Counted from the stretch's first letter, positions 18,528 through 27,091 are shown. The stretch: DNA of 64,000 nucleotides from Marilutibacter spongiae (GCF_014145325.1 NZ_JACHTF010000002.1:248001-312000); one strand, 5' to 3'. Notes: a model not told the origin generated them from the letters alone. Numbers and translations are program-made.

Positions 18528-19043
18528 ATGGCCATCGCCCTGCACTGCCGCCGCCGACATCGCCGCCTGCCCGCGGCCTGGCTCGTGGGCGTCGTCCTGG
18601 CCTGGATGCTGTCGGCCTGTGCGAGCCTGCCCCATCGCGATCCCTTGAACGTGGATGTCGCGGGCGTCGAATCGCTGCCCGGCGAAGGCATGGAGATCCG
18701 CCTGGCGGTCACGCTGCGGATCCAGAACCCCAACGACGACCCGGTCGACTTCCGCGGCGCGGCGCTGGCCCTGTCGCTCAACGACCGCACGCTCGCCACC
18801 GGGGTCAGCGACAGCGCCGGCCGCGTACCCGCCTACGGCGAGCGCCTGGTGACGGTGCCGGTCACGATCCCCGCGATCAAGGCGATCCAGCAGCTTGTGG
18901 GCGTCGCCCGCGACCCCGGTCCCGGCCCGCTGCGTTACCGGGTCGACGGCAAGCTGGAAGGCGGCTGGTTCGGCACGCGGCGCTTCAGCAACGAGGTCGA
19001 ACTCGACCTGGCGGAGACGCCGCATGAGCCGGACGGACGCTGA
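18528..19043 (+). CDS. LEA14-like (WHy domain) lipoprotein
   Basis: This 171-residue lipoprotein has an Arg-rich n-region, a hydrophobic core and lipobox LSAC (Cys30). The mature part fits the type 2 LEA/WHy beta-sandwich: the LAVTLRIQNPNDDPVDFRGAALALSLN segment contains the conserved NPN that defines the domain. Such bacterial proteins are linked to desiccation or envelope stress by similarity only. The short spacing to the membrane protein upstream suggests cotranscription. Confidence 0.83.
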   Translation: MAIALHCRRRHRRLPAAWLVGVVLAWMLSACASLPHRDPLNVDVAGVESLPGEGMEIRLAVTLRIQNPNDDPVDFRGAALALSLNDRTLATGVSDSAGRVPAYGERLVTVPVTIPAIKAIQQLVGVARDPGPGPLRYRVDGKLEGGWFGTRRFSNEVELDLAETPHEPDGR

Positions 19044-19070
19044 GCCGGCGGGCCCGGTACCCCTCCCCCG

Positions 19071-19526
19071 TCAGCGCGGCGTATCGCCCGGACCCGGCAC
19101 GGGCCTGATGCCGGCCGAGCGCCCCGCGTGGGCGAGCAGCGAGTAGACCTCCATCACCGTGTCCATGAGGTCGCCGCCGCTCGCGTGCACCGCGGCGTCG
19201 GCATGGGCAGCCAGTCGGCGCAATCGGTCTCGGCGTCGGACCAGGCGTTCGATCGCCAGCAGCTCGTCCTCCATGATCCGGCGCACGTCGCGGATGTCCA
19301 GGTCGCCGGGCAGGACTTCCGGGAACATGTCCAGCGCATCCAGTACCTGTTCGCAGAAGCGCACCGAGGGTGCGCCCAGCCATGCCCGGCGCCCCTCGCC
19401 GGGCGAGCGGCCGTCCCAGGGCGAGAGCCGCTTGAGCTCGGTTTCCATGGCGTCCATCGCCGTGTCCAGGCCAGCGAGGCGGTTCGTATCCGACGAGACG
19501 GGCCGATGGGCCATCCGGATCTCCAT
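19071..19526 (-). CDS. Conserved hypothetical protein, 151 aa
   Basis: This soluble, charged, mostly helical protein begins MEIRMAHRPVSSDTNRL or at the internal ATG at 19514. It contains a block of acidic and Arg-rich helices (DIRDVRRIMEDELLAIERLVRRRDRL) in the middle. I see no recognisable domain, signal peptide or metal site. It is convergent with the LEA14-like gene. Codon use is like that of its neighbours, which supports its being a real gene, but the function is unknown. Confidence 0.6.
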   Translation of the reverse strand: MEIRMAHRPVSSDTNRLAGLDTAMDAMETELKRLSPWDGRSPGEGRRAWLGAPSVRFCEQVLDALDMFPEVLPGDLDIRDVRRIMEDELLAIERLVRRRDRLRRLAAHADAAVHASGGDLMDTVMEVYSLLAHAGRSAGIRPVPGPGDTPR

Positions 19527-19720
19527 ATCGAGCCACGCGACCGTCGACCGACGGCCGGGGGTGGCGCCGGCGAACGCTTCGCGCGGCGCGCGCCCGCACC
19601 GGACGCGCCCCATGCAGGCGGACCCGTCCCGGCAGGCACCCGATATCAACCAACGCGAAATACGCGAGGAACCGGCGCATGGGTGGGTACGCCGGTCCGG
19701 CGGGGCCATCGTGGAACCGG

Positions 19721-20257
19721 CTAGAGCGAGGACACCGCGGTACCGCCGCGGCCCTCGAGAAGCGCGGCCGCGCGGGCACGTTCTTCCGGGCTGCGGGCGT
19801 GCACCACGACCGCGGGGCGCCCCTTCCTCAGCGCGGCCTTGACCGTGTGCACGTAGCGATCGTGGTCGGGTCGCAGGCTGAGCAGCCCGCCCACCAGCAA
19901 ACCGGCGATGCCGCCGAAGAACAGCAGTGCGCCCAGGGACAACCAGGACGACTGGGTGATCATCGGGATGTCGATGAAATGCAGGACCAGCCACGCCACC
20001 ACGCCGGCCACCACGCCCGCCGCGCCCATCGTCACGTGCGAACGCACCATCGTCGCCTTGATGCCCTGGATTTCGGGCTCGAGCTTGCGATCCGCGGCGG
20101 GGTCGCCCGGCAGGATCACGCAGACCTGCGCATCGGGCAGCGCCAGCGCATCCTGCACTGCCTGCCGGGCTTCGTCCGCGAGTGCCGGTTCGTTGAAGAT
20201 GGCCGCGAGCTTGGTATCGAAGACCTCGCCGCTGACCGGGCTGGAAGTCTTCATCAT
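19721..20257 (-). CDS. Two-TM membrane protein, 178 aa
   Basis: This protein has a soluble N-terminal domain (about residues 1-80) that includes a QVCVILPGDPAADRK strand. Two membrane segments follow (VTMGAAGVVAGVVAWLVLHF and LSLGALLFFGGIAGLLVGGLL), then a C-terminal ferredoxin-like stretch (GRPAVVVHARSPEERARAAALL). I chose the double ATG at 20257 because CAGGAG lies 4 nt before it. The general layout resembles stress-associated inner-membrane proteins (YflT or heat-induced types) but no family is assigned with confidence. Confidence 0.65.
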   Translation of the reverse strand: MMKTSSPVSGEVFDTKLAAIFNEPALADEARQAVQDALALPDAQVCVILPGDPAADRKLEPEIQGIKATMVRSHVTMGAAGVVAGVVAWLVLHFIDIPMITQSSWLSLGALLFFGGIAGLLVGGLLSLRPDHDRYVHTVKAALRKGRPAVVVHARSPEERARAAALLEGRGGTAVSSL

Positions 20258-20383
20258 CGACTCCTGACGGAAGGTCGATGCCAGCATCCCGCCACGCACA
20301 TCGCGACGACGTGAATTGAAGCGATGCAGCGGGCCCGATCGTTACCGGCGATTCAGCCGGCAACGATCGGGCAAACGCGGTAT

Positions 20384-21103
20384 TCAGCGCGCGCGGACGT
20401 AGCGGACCTGGTTGTGGTGGTCGCCGACCTGCGAGGTCACGAAGCCATCGTGGCTCTGGTTGATGGTGAACACGTCGCTGCCGACGTGCAGCTGTCCGCC
20501 GTTGATCCAGCCGTTCAACGTCTGCCCTGCGGCCAGCGCCGTGACCCGGCCATCGCTCTGCACCGTCATCCTCACGTTGACGTGGTGGACCGGGTTGTAA
20601 CCGTTGAAGGTCCCCACCATCCAGGAGGGCACGTAGGACGCATGGCGCGCGCCCTGGTAGCCCTGGTCCTGGTATCGCTCCTCGTCCTTGTTCGCATTGT
20701 GGACCATCGCCCCGAGGATGGCCGCGCCGACGAGTACGCCGGCCGCGACCTTGGCGTCGTGGTGGCTGCTGCGGTCGTCGCGGTCGCGGTCGCAGCTGCC
20801 GCTGCGATAGTGGCTGCTGCCGTAGGTATGCACCTCGAACTGCGCACGGCACCCGTCGTCGACCCAGATCTCGCGACGGTCGTAGTCCCAGTCGCGCCCC
20901 TTGATGCAGCCGGAATTGGACAGGCGCCGCTCCATCGTCACGTAGCCTGCCTGCTCGAGCGGGCAGGTCCTGTAGCCGTTGTCGCGACTTTCGCAGGTCA
21001 CCCGGTAATCGGCCAGGGCGCCGGTCGACCACGCAGCCATCGCAAGTCCTGCGGCGAGGACGGTGGAGCTACGGTACGGCGAAGCGGATAGCTGGCGTTT
21101 CAT
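20384..21103 (-). CDS. DUF3011 exported protein
   Basis: This 239-residue exported protein has a signal peptide ending near STGALA and a DUF3011 domain at the start of the mature protein (YRVTCESRDNGYRTCPL, with paired Cys, and RLSNSGCIKGRDWDYDRREIWVDDGCRAQF). A hydrophobic Ala/Gly helix (AAGVLVGAAILGAMV) and a C-terminal beta region follow. GAGGAG precedes the ATG. The family is common in xanthomonads and of unknown function; conserved cysteines suggest a disulfide-stabilised periplasmic domain. Confidence 0.82.
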   Translation of the reverse strand: MKRQLSASPYRSSTVLAAGLAMAAWSTGALADYRVTCESRDNGYRTCPLEQAGYVTMERRLSNSGCIKGRDWDYDRREIWVDDGCRAQFEVHTYGSSHYRSGSCDRDRDDRSSHHDAKVAAGVLVGAAILGAMVHNANKDEERYQDQGYQGARHASYVPSWMVGTFNGYNPVHHVNVRMTVQSDGRVTALAAGQTLNGWINGGQLHVGSDVFTINQSHDGFVTSQVGDHHNQVRYVRAR

Positions 21104-21208
21104 CAGCGAACTCCTCGAGTCGAAGTCATGGAACAGCAAACTGCCGCGCCCTTGGCCCGCCCACCGGCCATGGGCCGTGGACCGCCAGGGCAGTGAAGCG
21201 TCAGCCGG

Positions 21209-21844
21209 TCAGAATTCGCTGACCCGCTCCTTTTCCAGTACCCAACCGGCTTCGCCCGGCGTCAGGCGATACACGACCTGGCGGGTCTTGCCGGTCGGCT
21301 GGCCATCTTCGCCCACCAGTGGGAAGCGACGGATGAGACGATTCTCGACCACGGCGATGTCGTCGCCGCCCTTGTAGCCGTCCGCCGCTTCGGGGTCCTC
21401 GGCGAGCGGGGCGAGGTAGATGTCGCTCAGGCTCTTGCGCTTGTTCGCCGCGAAGGCGACCAGGCCCGCGGGCCCACCCTCGCTCGCCGGGGCGACGAAG
21501 ACGTAGACCTCGGGCGAGCCGTCCGCATCGAGATCAGCCAGTTCCGCGTCCATCACCTGGCCATCGACGTCGCGCGTCATCGGCTCGTTGCTGGCCTCGA
21601 GGCCGGTGGGCGTGACCGTGACCCGGCCATCGCCTCCCTGGATATGGAAACCGATGCCCTGCAACTCGAGTGTCTTGTCGAAGCCCGGCCCCGGGGCGGG
21701 AGCTTCGGCAGGCGGCAGCGGCGTTTCGGCAGCCGGCGCGGTGGGTGCCGTGTCGACCGCAGGCTGGGCCCCTTCTCCCTCGGACGCAGGCTTGCAGGCC
21801 GCCAGGGCCACGCACACGGCCAGGATGGAAATCGCATGCTCCAT
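21209..21844 (-). CDS. PliI-like lysozyme inhibitor lipoprotein
   Basis: This 211-residue lipoprotein has lipobox LAAC (Cys17). After a Pro/Ala linker, the domain FDKTLELQGIGFHIQ ... ADLDADGSPEVYVFVAPA ... LVAFAANKRKSLSDIYL closely resembles periplasmic inhibitors of invertebrate-type lysozyme (PliI). Such proteins shield peptidoglycan from host or competitor lysozymes. A GAGGAG site lies upstream of the ATG. The identification comes from remembered motif similarity and needs a profile search; an uncharacterised repeat-like lipoprotein is the alternative. Confidence 0.65.
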   Translation of the reverse strand: MEHAISILAVCVALAACKPASEGEGAQPAVDTAPTAPAAETPLPPAEAPAPGPGFDKTLELQGIGFHIQGGDGRVTVTPTGLEASNEPMTRDVDGQVMDAELADLDADGSPEVYVFVAPASEGGPAGLVAFAANKRKSLSDIYLAPLAEDPEAADGYKGGDDIAVVENRLIRRFPLVGEDGQPTGKTRQVVYRLTPGEAGWVLEKERVSEF

Positions 21845-22038
21845 GTCGCTGCTCCTCGTTGTGGGCGTCCCCTGTGGTCTGGGCGAGGCCGCGGTGCGCG
21901 GATGCCCATGCGCATGCGCCGGGCCGGTCGCCATCCGGGCCCGAAGAAACCACCGCTGCCGGGAAGGCGGCGTGGCGGCCCGTGGACCGCGTGCACGCAT
22001 GGCGTCCACGCCCCGGGTGGCAGGCTGGAGGCCCCTCG

Positions 22039-23073
22039 ATGCGAAACACACCCATGCCCGACTTCGAGATCAGCTTCACCCCCGCGCTCGAGCGCCTGCA
22101 GCGCGAAGTCACCTCGCTGGTGTCCGCCGCGCCGGTGTTCGTCCTCGCCCTCGTGGTCGTCGTCCTGGCGTGGATGCTGGGCCGCTGGCTGTCGAAGCGT
22201 GCGTTCATCGACCGCGTCGGCCGCTACAACCCCTTCATGCAGGAACTCGCCCGCACCAGCGTGCGATGGCTGGTACTGGCCCTGGGCGTGCTGGTCGCGC
22301 TGGAGATCCTCGACGCCACCGCGCTGGCGGGCGCCATCCTTGGAACGGCCGGCGTGCTCGGCGTCGCCCTGGGCTTCGCGTTCAAGGACATCCTGGAGAA
22401 CTACCTCGCCGGCATCCTGATGAGCATCCGGCAACCCTTCTCGCCGCGCGACCACGTCGTCATCGACGGCAACGAAGGCATCGTCGCCTCGATGACCTCG
22501 CGCGCGACCATCCTGGTCACCCTCGACGGCAACCACCTGCGCCTGCCCAACGCGCTGGTGTTCCGCAGCGTCACCCTGAACTACACCCGCAATCCCAGTC
22601 GCCGCTTCCAGTTCGACGTCGGCATCGGCGTCAACGAGGACCTGCTGCGCGCGCAGGCGATCGGCATCGAGGCGATCGCCTCGCTGGAGGGCGTGCTGGA
22701 CACGCCGCCGCCGCGCGCGTTCATCGCCTCGCTGGGCGACTCCAACGTGCAGGTGCGTTTCCTGGGTTGGGTCGACCAGCGCAGCCACGACTTCGCGGCG
22801 GTGAAGAGCGAGGCGATCCGCCTGGCGAAAACCGCGCTGGAGGCCGCCGGCATGGACATGCCCGAGCCGATCTACCGCCTGCAGCTGCAGTCGTTCGAGG
22901 CAGCACCGCCCTCGCCTGCGCACGCACCCTCCCGGGGCGCGGTAACGGATGGCGACGCGGCGGTGGACACCCGCGCGCGCGACGAGATCGGGAGCCGCAT
23001 CGAGCTCGAGCGCGCGATGGACCCGTCCACGCGTGGACGCGACCTGCTCGATGAGACGGCGCCCAGGGAGTGA
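22039..23073 (+). CDS. Small-conductance mechanosensitive channel (MscS family)
   Basis: This 344-residue inner-membrane channel has three transmembrane segments, followed by the TM3 pore and beta-domain hallmark GVLGVALGFAFKDILENYLAGILMSIRQPF. The soluble vestibule contains RLPNALVFRSVTLNYTRNP. A charged C-terminal tail of about 60 residues extends beyond the usual MscS core. It releases solutes on hypo-osmotic shock. The ATG at 22039 follows GGAGG at 22027-22031. It is divergent from the PliI-like gene. Confidence 0.93.
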   Translation: MRNTPMPDFEISFTPALERLQREVTSLVSAAPVFVLALVVVVLAWMLGRWLSKRAFIDRVGRYNPFMQELARTSVRWLVLALGVLVALEILDATALAGAILGTAGVLGVALGFAFKDILENYLAGILMSIRQPFSPRDHVVIDGNEGIVASMTSRATILVTLDGNHLRLPNALVFRSVTLNYTRNPSRRFQFDVGIGVNEDLLRAQAIGIEAIASLEGVLDTPPPRAFIASLGDSNVQVRFLGWVDQRSHDFAAVKSEAIRLAKTALEAAGMDMPEPIYRLQLQSFEAAPPSPAHAPSRGAVTDGDAAVDTRARDEIGSRIELERAMDPSTRGRDLLDETAPRE

Positions 23074-23091
23074 AGCCGTGGCGGCCACAGA

Positions 23092-23126
23092 GGCGCCCTT
23101 GTCTGAGCGCAGCGAGTTTGGGCGCC
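23092..23126. repeat. Inverted repeat GGCGCCC / GGGCGCC (R3)
   Basis: Seven-base complementary arms flank a CTGAGCGCAGCGAG core, 18 bp past the mscS stop. It begins the second repeat cluster and resembles intergenic sequences found repeatedly in xanthomonad genomes. Confidence 0.5.
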
Positions 23127-23155
23127 GTACCGCCGCGGCCGAGGCGCACAGGGGA

Positions 23156-23178
23156 CCGGTGCGGCGAAGCCGCACCGG
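23156..23178. terminator. Strong hairpin downstream of mscS
   Basis: CCGGTGCGGC and GCCGCACCGG form a perfect 10-bp stem with a GAA loop. It may serve as a terminator of mscS or as a structural part of the repeat cluster; no T-run follows. Confidence 0.45.
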
Positions 23179-23276
23179 CGGCCGATGGAGCCCGCGGTTC
23201 TGGTTCCTTTTGACAAGACAAAAGGACCCGGACGCGCAGCGGGCGGAAGCCTTTGACCTTGCCTTGGGTTCCGATC
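23176..23276 (-). repeat. Repeat R2, copy B (inverted)
   Basis: This is the reverse complement of the R2 element at 946-1043. It includes the Cys/Gly-poor tail GGCGGCCGATGGAGCCCGC and the hairpin around TGACAAGACAAAAGG, in which one arm now has a mismatch. Its 3-prime side runs directly into R1-type elements, as it does in the first cluster. Confidence 0.8.
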
Positions 23277-23283
23277 GAGCTTC

Positions 23284-23369
23284 GAAGGATGGGTTGGGCC
23301 AAGCAAAAACCAACATGCGTCGTGGCCGGAAACCATGGCGGGCATCGCCTTCGGCTCGACCCACCCTAC
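23284..23369 (-). repeat. R1 element, diverged inverted copy
   Basis: This is a drifted R1 copy on the minus strand (GAAGGATGGGTTGGGCCAAG ... GACCCACCCTAC). It lies next to R2 copy B and matches the position of the diverged copy at 847-934 in the first cluster. Confidence 0.75.
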
Positions 23370-23392
23370 GAAGCGCGACGAGAGGCCGGGTC

Positions 23393-23483
23393 GTAGGATG
23401 GGTAGCGCGAAGCAAAACCCATCGTGCGTCATTCGTGCGGTTGCGCCCACGGTGGGTTTCGCCTTCGGCTCTACCCACCCTAC
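23393..23483 (-). repeat. R1 element, inverted copy
   Basis: This is a well-kept 91-bp R1 copy, reverse-complementary to those at 0.7-1.35 kb. It is joined to its neighbours on both sides by the same 23-bp linker (AAGCGCGACGAGAGGCCGGG and nearby bases). Confidence 0.85.
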
Positions 23484-23506
23484 GAAGCGCGACGAGAGGC
23501 CGGGTC

Positions 23507-23596
23507 GTAGGATGGGTAGCGCGAAGCAAAACCCATCATTCATCGTGCATGCAATCCCGCAACGGTGGGTTTCGCCTTCGGCTCTACCCACCCTAC
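23507..23596 (-). repeat. R1 element, inverted copy
   Basis: This 90-bp copy is the outermost of the second cluster. Both internal hairpins and the long outer arms (GTAGGATGGGTAG and CTACCCACCCTAC) are intact. Confidence 0.85.
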
Positions 23597-24035
23597 GAGC
23601 CTTATCAGGGCCTACGGGCCCGCGGAATGCCGGCCAAAGTGGCCATCGCGGCCGTCATGCGAAAACCGCCGGCCATCCTCATTGCCTGCCCGCGCGACGG
23701 TGCCCAAGGAACACGCCGATGCCGCCGCAGGCCATGGGAAACGTGAACGGGCGACGACGCGCGTTCAGTGTCGAAGCACGCACGGCGACGTGTCCGGCAT
23801 TCGGGGAACGCTGCGTTGGATTGACTGACCCGGCATGACAGGACCGTCATCCACCGGGTCGAAGCAACCGGCCTGAACAGGATGTCGATCGTGCCAGACG
23901 CACTCCCCTCCCTCCATCATCGCGACGCGGCGTCCCAGGACACCGCGGCGTCGATGCGTGCGCGGGACGACGACGCCCGGGGCCGGTATCCCCCGAAAGA
24001 TGCGATTGCGCATCGGTAGTCAAGGAGTCAACGTC
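23597..24035. other. Gene-free stretch before the trypsin-like protease
   Basis: I find no convincing gene in these 440 bp. A TTGACT at 23821 has no good partner -10 box, and ATGAC-N6-GTCAT (23835-23850) is a short dyad that might be an operator. The last part carries the AAGGAG ribosome site (24022-24027) of the protease. Confidence 0.5.
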
Positions 24036-25223
24036 ATGGAAGCACGCAACCACAATCGTCAATCAAGCCCGGCCACGCGCCCCTCGCGCGCCCCGGCCAT
24101 GCTCGCCGCCCTCGCACTGGTCGCCATGGTGCCGTCGGCGTTCGCCGCGGAAAAGCGGGTCCGCATGCCCGAGGGCGATGTCGTCCAGCTGGAGGCGCCG
24201 CGCGGCGCACAGCAGACGCTCACCGGGGCGCTCGGTCGCCCGCATCCCTTCGCCACCGCCGAGCAGCGCTCGGCCGTCGCCCCGCTGCCATGGCTGGACG
24301 ACGCGGCGATGTCCAAGCCCGCCAAGGGCAACGCCAAGCCCGCGCCGGAACTGCGCGGTCCCGCCGGCGACGCCAGCGGTGGCGCCGCGCCGCCCTTCGC
24401 CGAGTATCTCGCCCGCGGTGACTTCGCCGAGGCCTGGCGCGACCTCGAACGCATGGAGGCCGGCACGGACGCGAAGGCGCTGGGCGACGGCACGGTGTCG
24501 CCGCAGGACGGCGCGCACTACGGCTACGTCCGCTATCCGGGCAACCTGAACACGTCGCAGTGGCTGGCCGCGCCGTGGAACAAGATCGGCAAGCTGTACT
24601 TCACCACGCCCAGCGGCGGCAGTTCGTACTGCACCGCCAACGTGGCCAGCGGCAACTCGGTGCTCATCACCGCCGCGCACTGCGTCTACACCCGCGGCCA
24701 GGGCTTCAACTCGAACTTCGTGTTCGTGCCCGCCGACCGCTACGGCGTGGCGCCTTACGGCAAGTACGGCTGGCAGTCGGCGACGGTGCTCAACAACTGG
24801 ATCAACGATGGTGGCCGACGCTGGGACGTCGCGGTGATCCGGCTCGCCGGCGAGCAGTCCAGTGGCCGGCCCGTCACCGACTACGTCGGCTGGCTGGGCC
24901 GTTCCTGGAACCAGCCCTACGTGCAATACACCTACTCGCACGGCTATGCGAGCAACATCAGCACGCAGTACACCAGCATCTGCCGGGGCTACACCTACTC
25001 CTCCAGCAACGAGGGCTCCGACGTGCTGGTGCAGGGGTGCGACATGACCTACGGCAGCAGCGGCGGTGGCTGGCTGCGCAACTACACGCCCAATTCCCAT
25101 TCGGGCAACCACGTGAACGCGGTCGTCAGCGGGCCGCATATCGGCGACTTCGGCCAGAGCTATGTCGGGCCCCGGTTCAGCAGCAGCAACATCGTGCCGC
25201 TGTGCAACGCCGCCGGCTGTTGA
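24036..25223 (+). CDS. Secreted trypsin-like serine protease
   Basis: This 395-residue preproprotein has a twin-Arg-like basic N-terminus, a hydrophobic signal ending near VPSAFAA, and a propeptide up to about residue 165. The chymotrypsin-fold catalytic domain has H215 (SVLITAAHC), D264 (RRWDVAVIRL) and S342 (TYGSSGGGW). The GSSGG serine loop, instead of GDSGG, is typical of the V8/glutamyl-endopeptidase-like S1B group and related bacterial proteases. It is Tyr/Ser-rich near the C-terminus, as seen in extracellular enzymes. It should act outside the cell, in nutrient acquisition or lysis of other microbes. Confidence 0.88.
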   Translation: MEARNHNRQSSPATRPSRAPAMLAALALVAMVPSAFAAEKRVRMPEGDVVQLEAPRGAQQTLTGALGRPHPFATAEQRSAVAPLPWLDDAAMSKPAKGNAKPAPELRGPAGDASGGAAPPFAEYLARGDFAEAWRDLERMEAGTDAKALGDGTVSPQDGAHYGYVRYPGNLNTSQWLAAPWNKIGKLYFTTPSGGSSYCTANVASGNSVLITAAHCVYTRGQGFNSNFVFVPADRYGVAPYGKYGWQSATVLNNWINDGGRRWDVAVIRLAGEQSSGRPVTDYVGWLGRSWNQPYVQYTYSHGYASNISTQYTSICRGYTYSSSNEGSDVLVQGCDMTYGSSGGGWLRNYTPNSHSGNHVNAVVSGPHIGDFGQSYVGPRFSSSNIVPLCNAAGC

Positions 25224-25357
25224 GAGACGGCGCCAGGTCCGGGCAGGCGCCCGGCCAGGATGCGCGGGCCCCGGTGGCCCGCGCATTCCTGCGCGGGAAC
25301 GTCGCACCCAGGGGGGCCAAACCCGTATGCTGGCGCTCCCTCCCCGGAGAAGTCGCG

Positions 25358-25900
25358 ATGAACGCCACCCAGCGCATGTTGTCCGCCACCCTCATCGGCC
25401 TCGCATTCGCCTCCACGGCGATGGCGGCGCTCAAGCCCGGCGCCGAGGCCCCGGTCTTCACCGCGCCGGCCTATCTCGCCGGCGAGCCGTTCACCTTCGA
25501 CCTGGCCGCGGCACTGGAGAAGGGTCCGGTGGTGGTCTATTTCTTCCCGGCCGCCAATACGCCCGGCTGCAACATCGAGGCGCACCTGTTTTCCGAGGCC
25601 ATCGAAGAATTCAAGGACCACGATGCGACCGTGATCGGCGTGACCGGCGGCAACATCGACGAACTGCAGGCGTTCTCCAGCAACACGGAGACCTGCGGCG
25701 GCAAGTTCGCGGTCGCGGCCGATCCGGGCGCGAAGATCGCCGCCGAATACGACGCGACGCTGTCGATGAAGCCGGAATGGTCAAGCCGCACGTCCTACGT
25801 GATCACCCCCGACGGTCATGTCGCGCACGCCTACTCGGACATGAGCCCCAACAAGCACGTGCGCGAGACGCTCGATGCGGTGATCGCGCTCGACAAGTAA
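25358..25900 (+). CDS. Exported peroxiredoxin (AhpC/TSA, Bcp-like)
   Basis: This 180-residue thiol peroxidase has the thioredoxin-fold signature FFPAANTPGC71, with the peroxidatic Cys and the preceding Thr. A resolving-Cys candidate is C113 (NTETCGG). Unlike cytosolic Bcp it starts with a signal peptide (MNATQRMLSATLIGLAFASTAMAA), so it probably reduces peroxides in the periplasm. The ATG lies 26 nt after a TATGCT -10-like box. A strong hairpin (25912-25944) follows the stop. Confidence 0.87.
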   Translation: MNATQRMLSATLIGLAFASTAMAALKPGAEAPVFTAPAYLAGEPFTFDLAAALEKGPVVVYFFPAANTPGCNIEAHLFSEAIEEFKDHDATVIGVTGGNIDELQAFSSNTETCGGKFAVAADPGAKIAAEYDATLSMKPEWSSRTSYVITPDGHVAHAYSDMSPNKHVRETLDAVIALDK

Positions 25901-25911
25901 AACCGGGCACG

Positions 25912-25944
25912 CCCCCGGGGCGGCGTTGCACGCCGACCCGGGGG
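25912..25944. terminator. Hairpin downstream of the peroxiredoxin gene
   Basis: CCCCCGGGGCGGCGT and ACGCCGACCCGGGGG pair through 14 base pairs with one G-A mismatch and a 3-nt loop. It starts 11 bp after the stop codon. There is no T-run, so it is a GC-rich terminator candidate. Confidence 0.55.
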
Positions 25945-26102
25945 CCACGCGACGCGATCCTCACGCGCCCGCCGGGCCGCGGTGCTACCATCCGAAGCAC
26001 GCTACAGGCTTTATTCGCAAGCCCCCCGCGACGCGCCTGCGTCGCCGGCCGCTTCCCTTCACGTGTCATCGCCCCCTCGGGCGACACTTCCCAGGAAGCG
26101 CC

Positions 26103-26780
26103 GTGCCCGGCTACTCCACCCGTACCCTGCTCGTCCACGTGGGCGGCCATGCATTCCACCTTCGCGTACTGAGCGACCTGCAGCAGTTCTCCGACCCCGA
26201 CGGTCATGGCGAACGGCTGGGCATTTCGCCGGCGCAGTGGAGCCTCTTCGGACAGCTCTGGCCCGCTGGCCGCCTGCTCGCGCAGGCGATGGCCACCGCC
26301 GACGTGGCGGGCAAGCGCATCCTCGAAGTCGGCTGCGGGATCGGGCTTGCGAGCCTGGTCCTGCAACAGCGCGGCGCGGAGATCGTCGCTTCCGACATCC
26401 ATCCGCTTGCCGAACCCTTCCTGGCCTACAACTCGGCGCTCAATGCGCTCGACTCGGTGCACTACCGGCAGATGGACTGGGACCTGCCGCTGGAGACGCT
26501 CGGCCGCTTCGACATGATCATCGCCAGCGATGTTCTTTACGAGCGGGGGCATGCCGCCCTGCTCGCCGAGGTGGTGGGCCGCCACGCGCATTCAGTCGCC
26601 GAGGTGGTGGTGAGCGACCCGGGCCGCGGCAACAGCGCGCCGTTCTCCAGGCACCTGGCAGCCCAGGGCTTCTCGGTCACCGAACGCCGCCAGGCCCTCG
26701 ACGGTGAGCCCGACGTACCGCGCGGGCGGCTGCTGCACTACCGCCGCGACGACCATGCCGTGGGAGCGCCGACGCCATGA
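26103..26780 (+). CDS. Class I SAM-dependent methyltransferase
   Basis: This 225-residue Rossmann-fold methyltransferase has motif I EVGCGIGLASLVLQQ near residue 75, an acidic motif II loop (VASDIHPLA), and motif IV IIASDVLYERG. The overall pattern resembles the nicotinamide N-methyltransferase/METTL-like group (Methyltransf_16), which includes protein-lysine methyltransferases. I chose the GTG start at 26103 because AGGAAG lies 6 nt upstream and the family start falls here. The stop overlaps the next ATG (ATGA), so it is coupled to the YkgJ-type gene. Confidence 0.85.
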   Translation: MPGYSTRTLLVHVGGHAFHLRVLSDLQQFSDPDGHGERLGISPAQWSLFGQLWPAGRLLAQAMATADVAGKRILEVGCGIGLASLVLQQRGAEIVASDIHPLAEPFLAYNSALNALDSVHYRQMDWDLPLETLGRFDMIIASDVLYERGHAALLAEVVGRHAHSVAEVVVSDPGRGNSAPFSRHLAAQGFSVTERRQALDGEPDVPRGRLLHYRRDDHAVGAPTP

Positions 26781-27091
26781 CTGCCGCGCGCGCCCATGCC
26801 GACTGCAGCCGCTGCGACGCGGTGTGCTGTCGCCTGACCGTCGTCCTCGACGCGGACGACCGCATTCCCGAGCACCTCACCGCACGCACGGCGGCGGGCC
26901 TGCATGTCATGGCGCGCGACGCCGAAGGCTGGTGCGTCGCCGTCGACGCGGCCAGCGGGGGCTGTTCGATCTACGGCAGCCGGCCGGACGTCTGCCGCCG
27001 CTTCCGGATGGATGGGCCGTACTGTCGCGACATCCGCGCCGACTACAGCGATCGCCGCGCGCGTGGCATTCCGCTGGCGGTCTATACCTGA
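26777..27091 (+). CDS. YkgJ-family cysteine-cluster protein
   Basis: This 104-residue protein has the CxxC...CC...C...C pattern of the YkgJ family, seen as DCSRCDAVCCRL, then GWCVAVDAASGGCSIYGSRPDVCRRF and PYCRD. The cysteines are thought to bind a metal or Fe-S cluster. It is translated from an ATG that overlaps the methyltransferase stop, so the products may work together, for instance one modifying a target and the other binding metal; this link is inference only. Confidence 0.88.
   Translation: MTAARAHADCSRCDAVCCRLTVVLDADDRIPEHLTARTAAGLHVMARDAEGWCVAVDAASGGCSIYGSRPDVCRRFRMDGPYCRDIRADYSDRRARGIPLAVYT

Noticed and set aside
23092-23596. Second repeat cluster as a possible CRISPR array
   Set aside because: Units are about 90 bp with internal hairpins and shared linkers, not short repeats with unique spacers; no cas genes.
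23821-23850. TTGACT with a downstream dyad as the promoter of the trypsin-like protease
   Set aside because: No acceptable -10 box at 16-18 bp, and the site lies more than 180 bp before the start.
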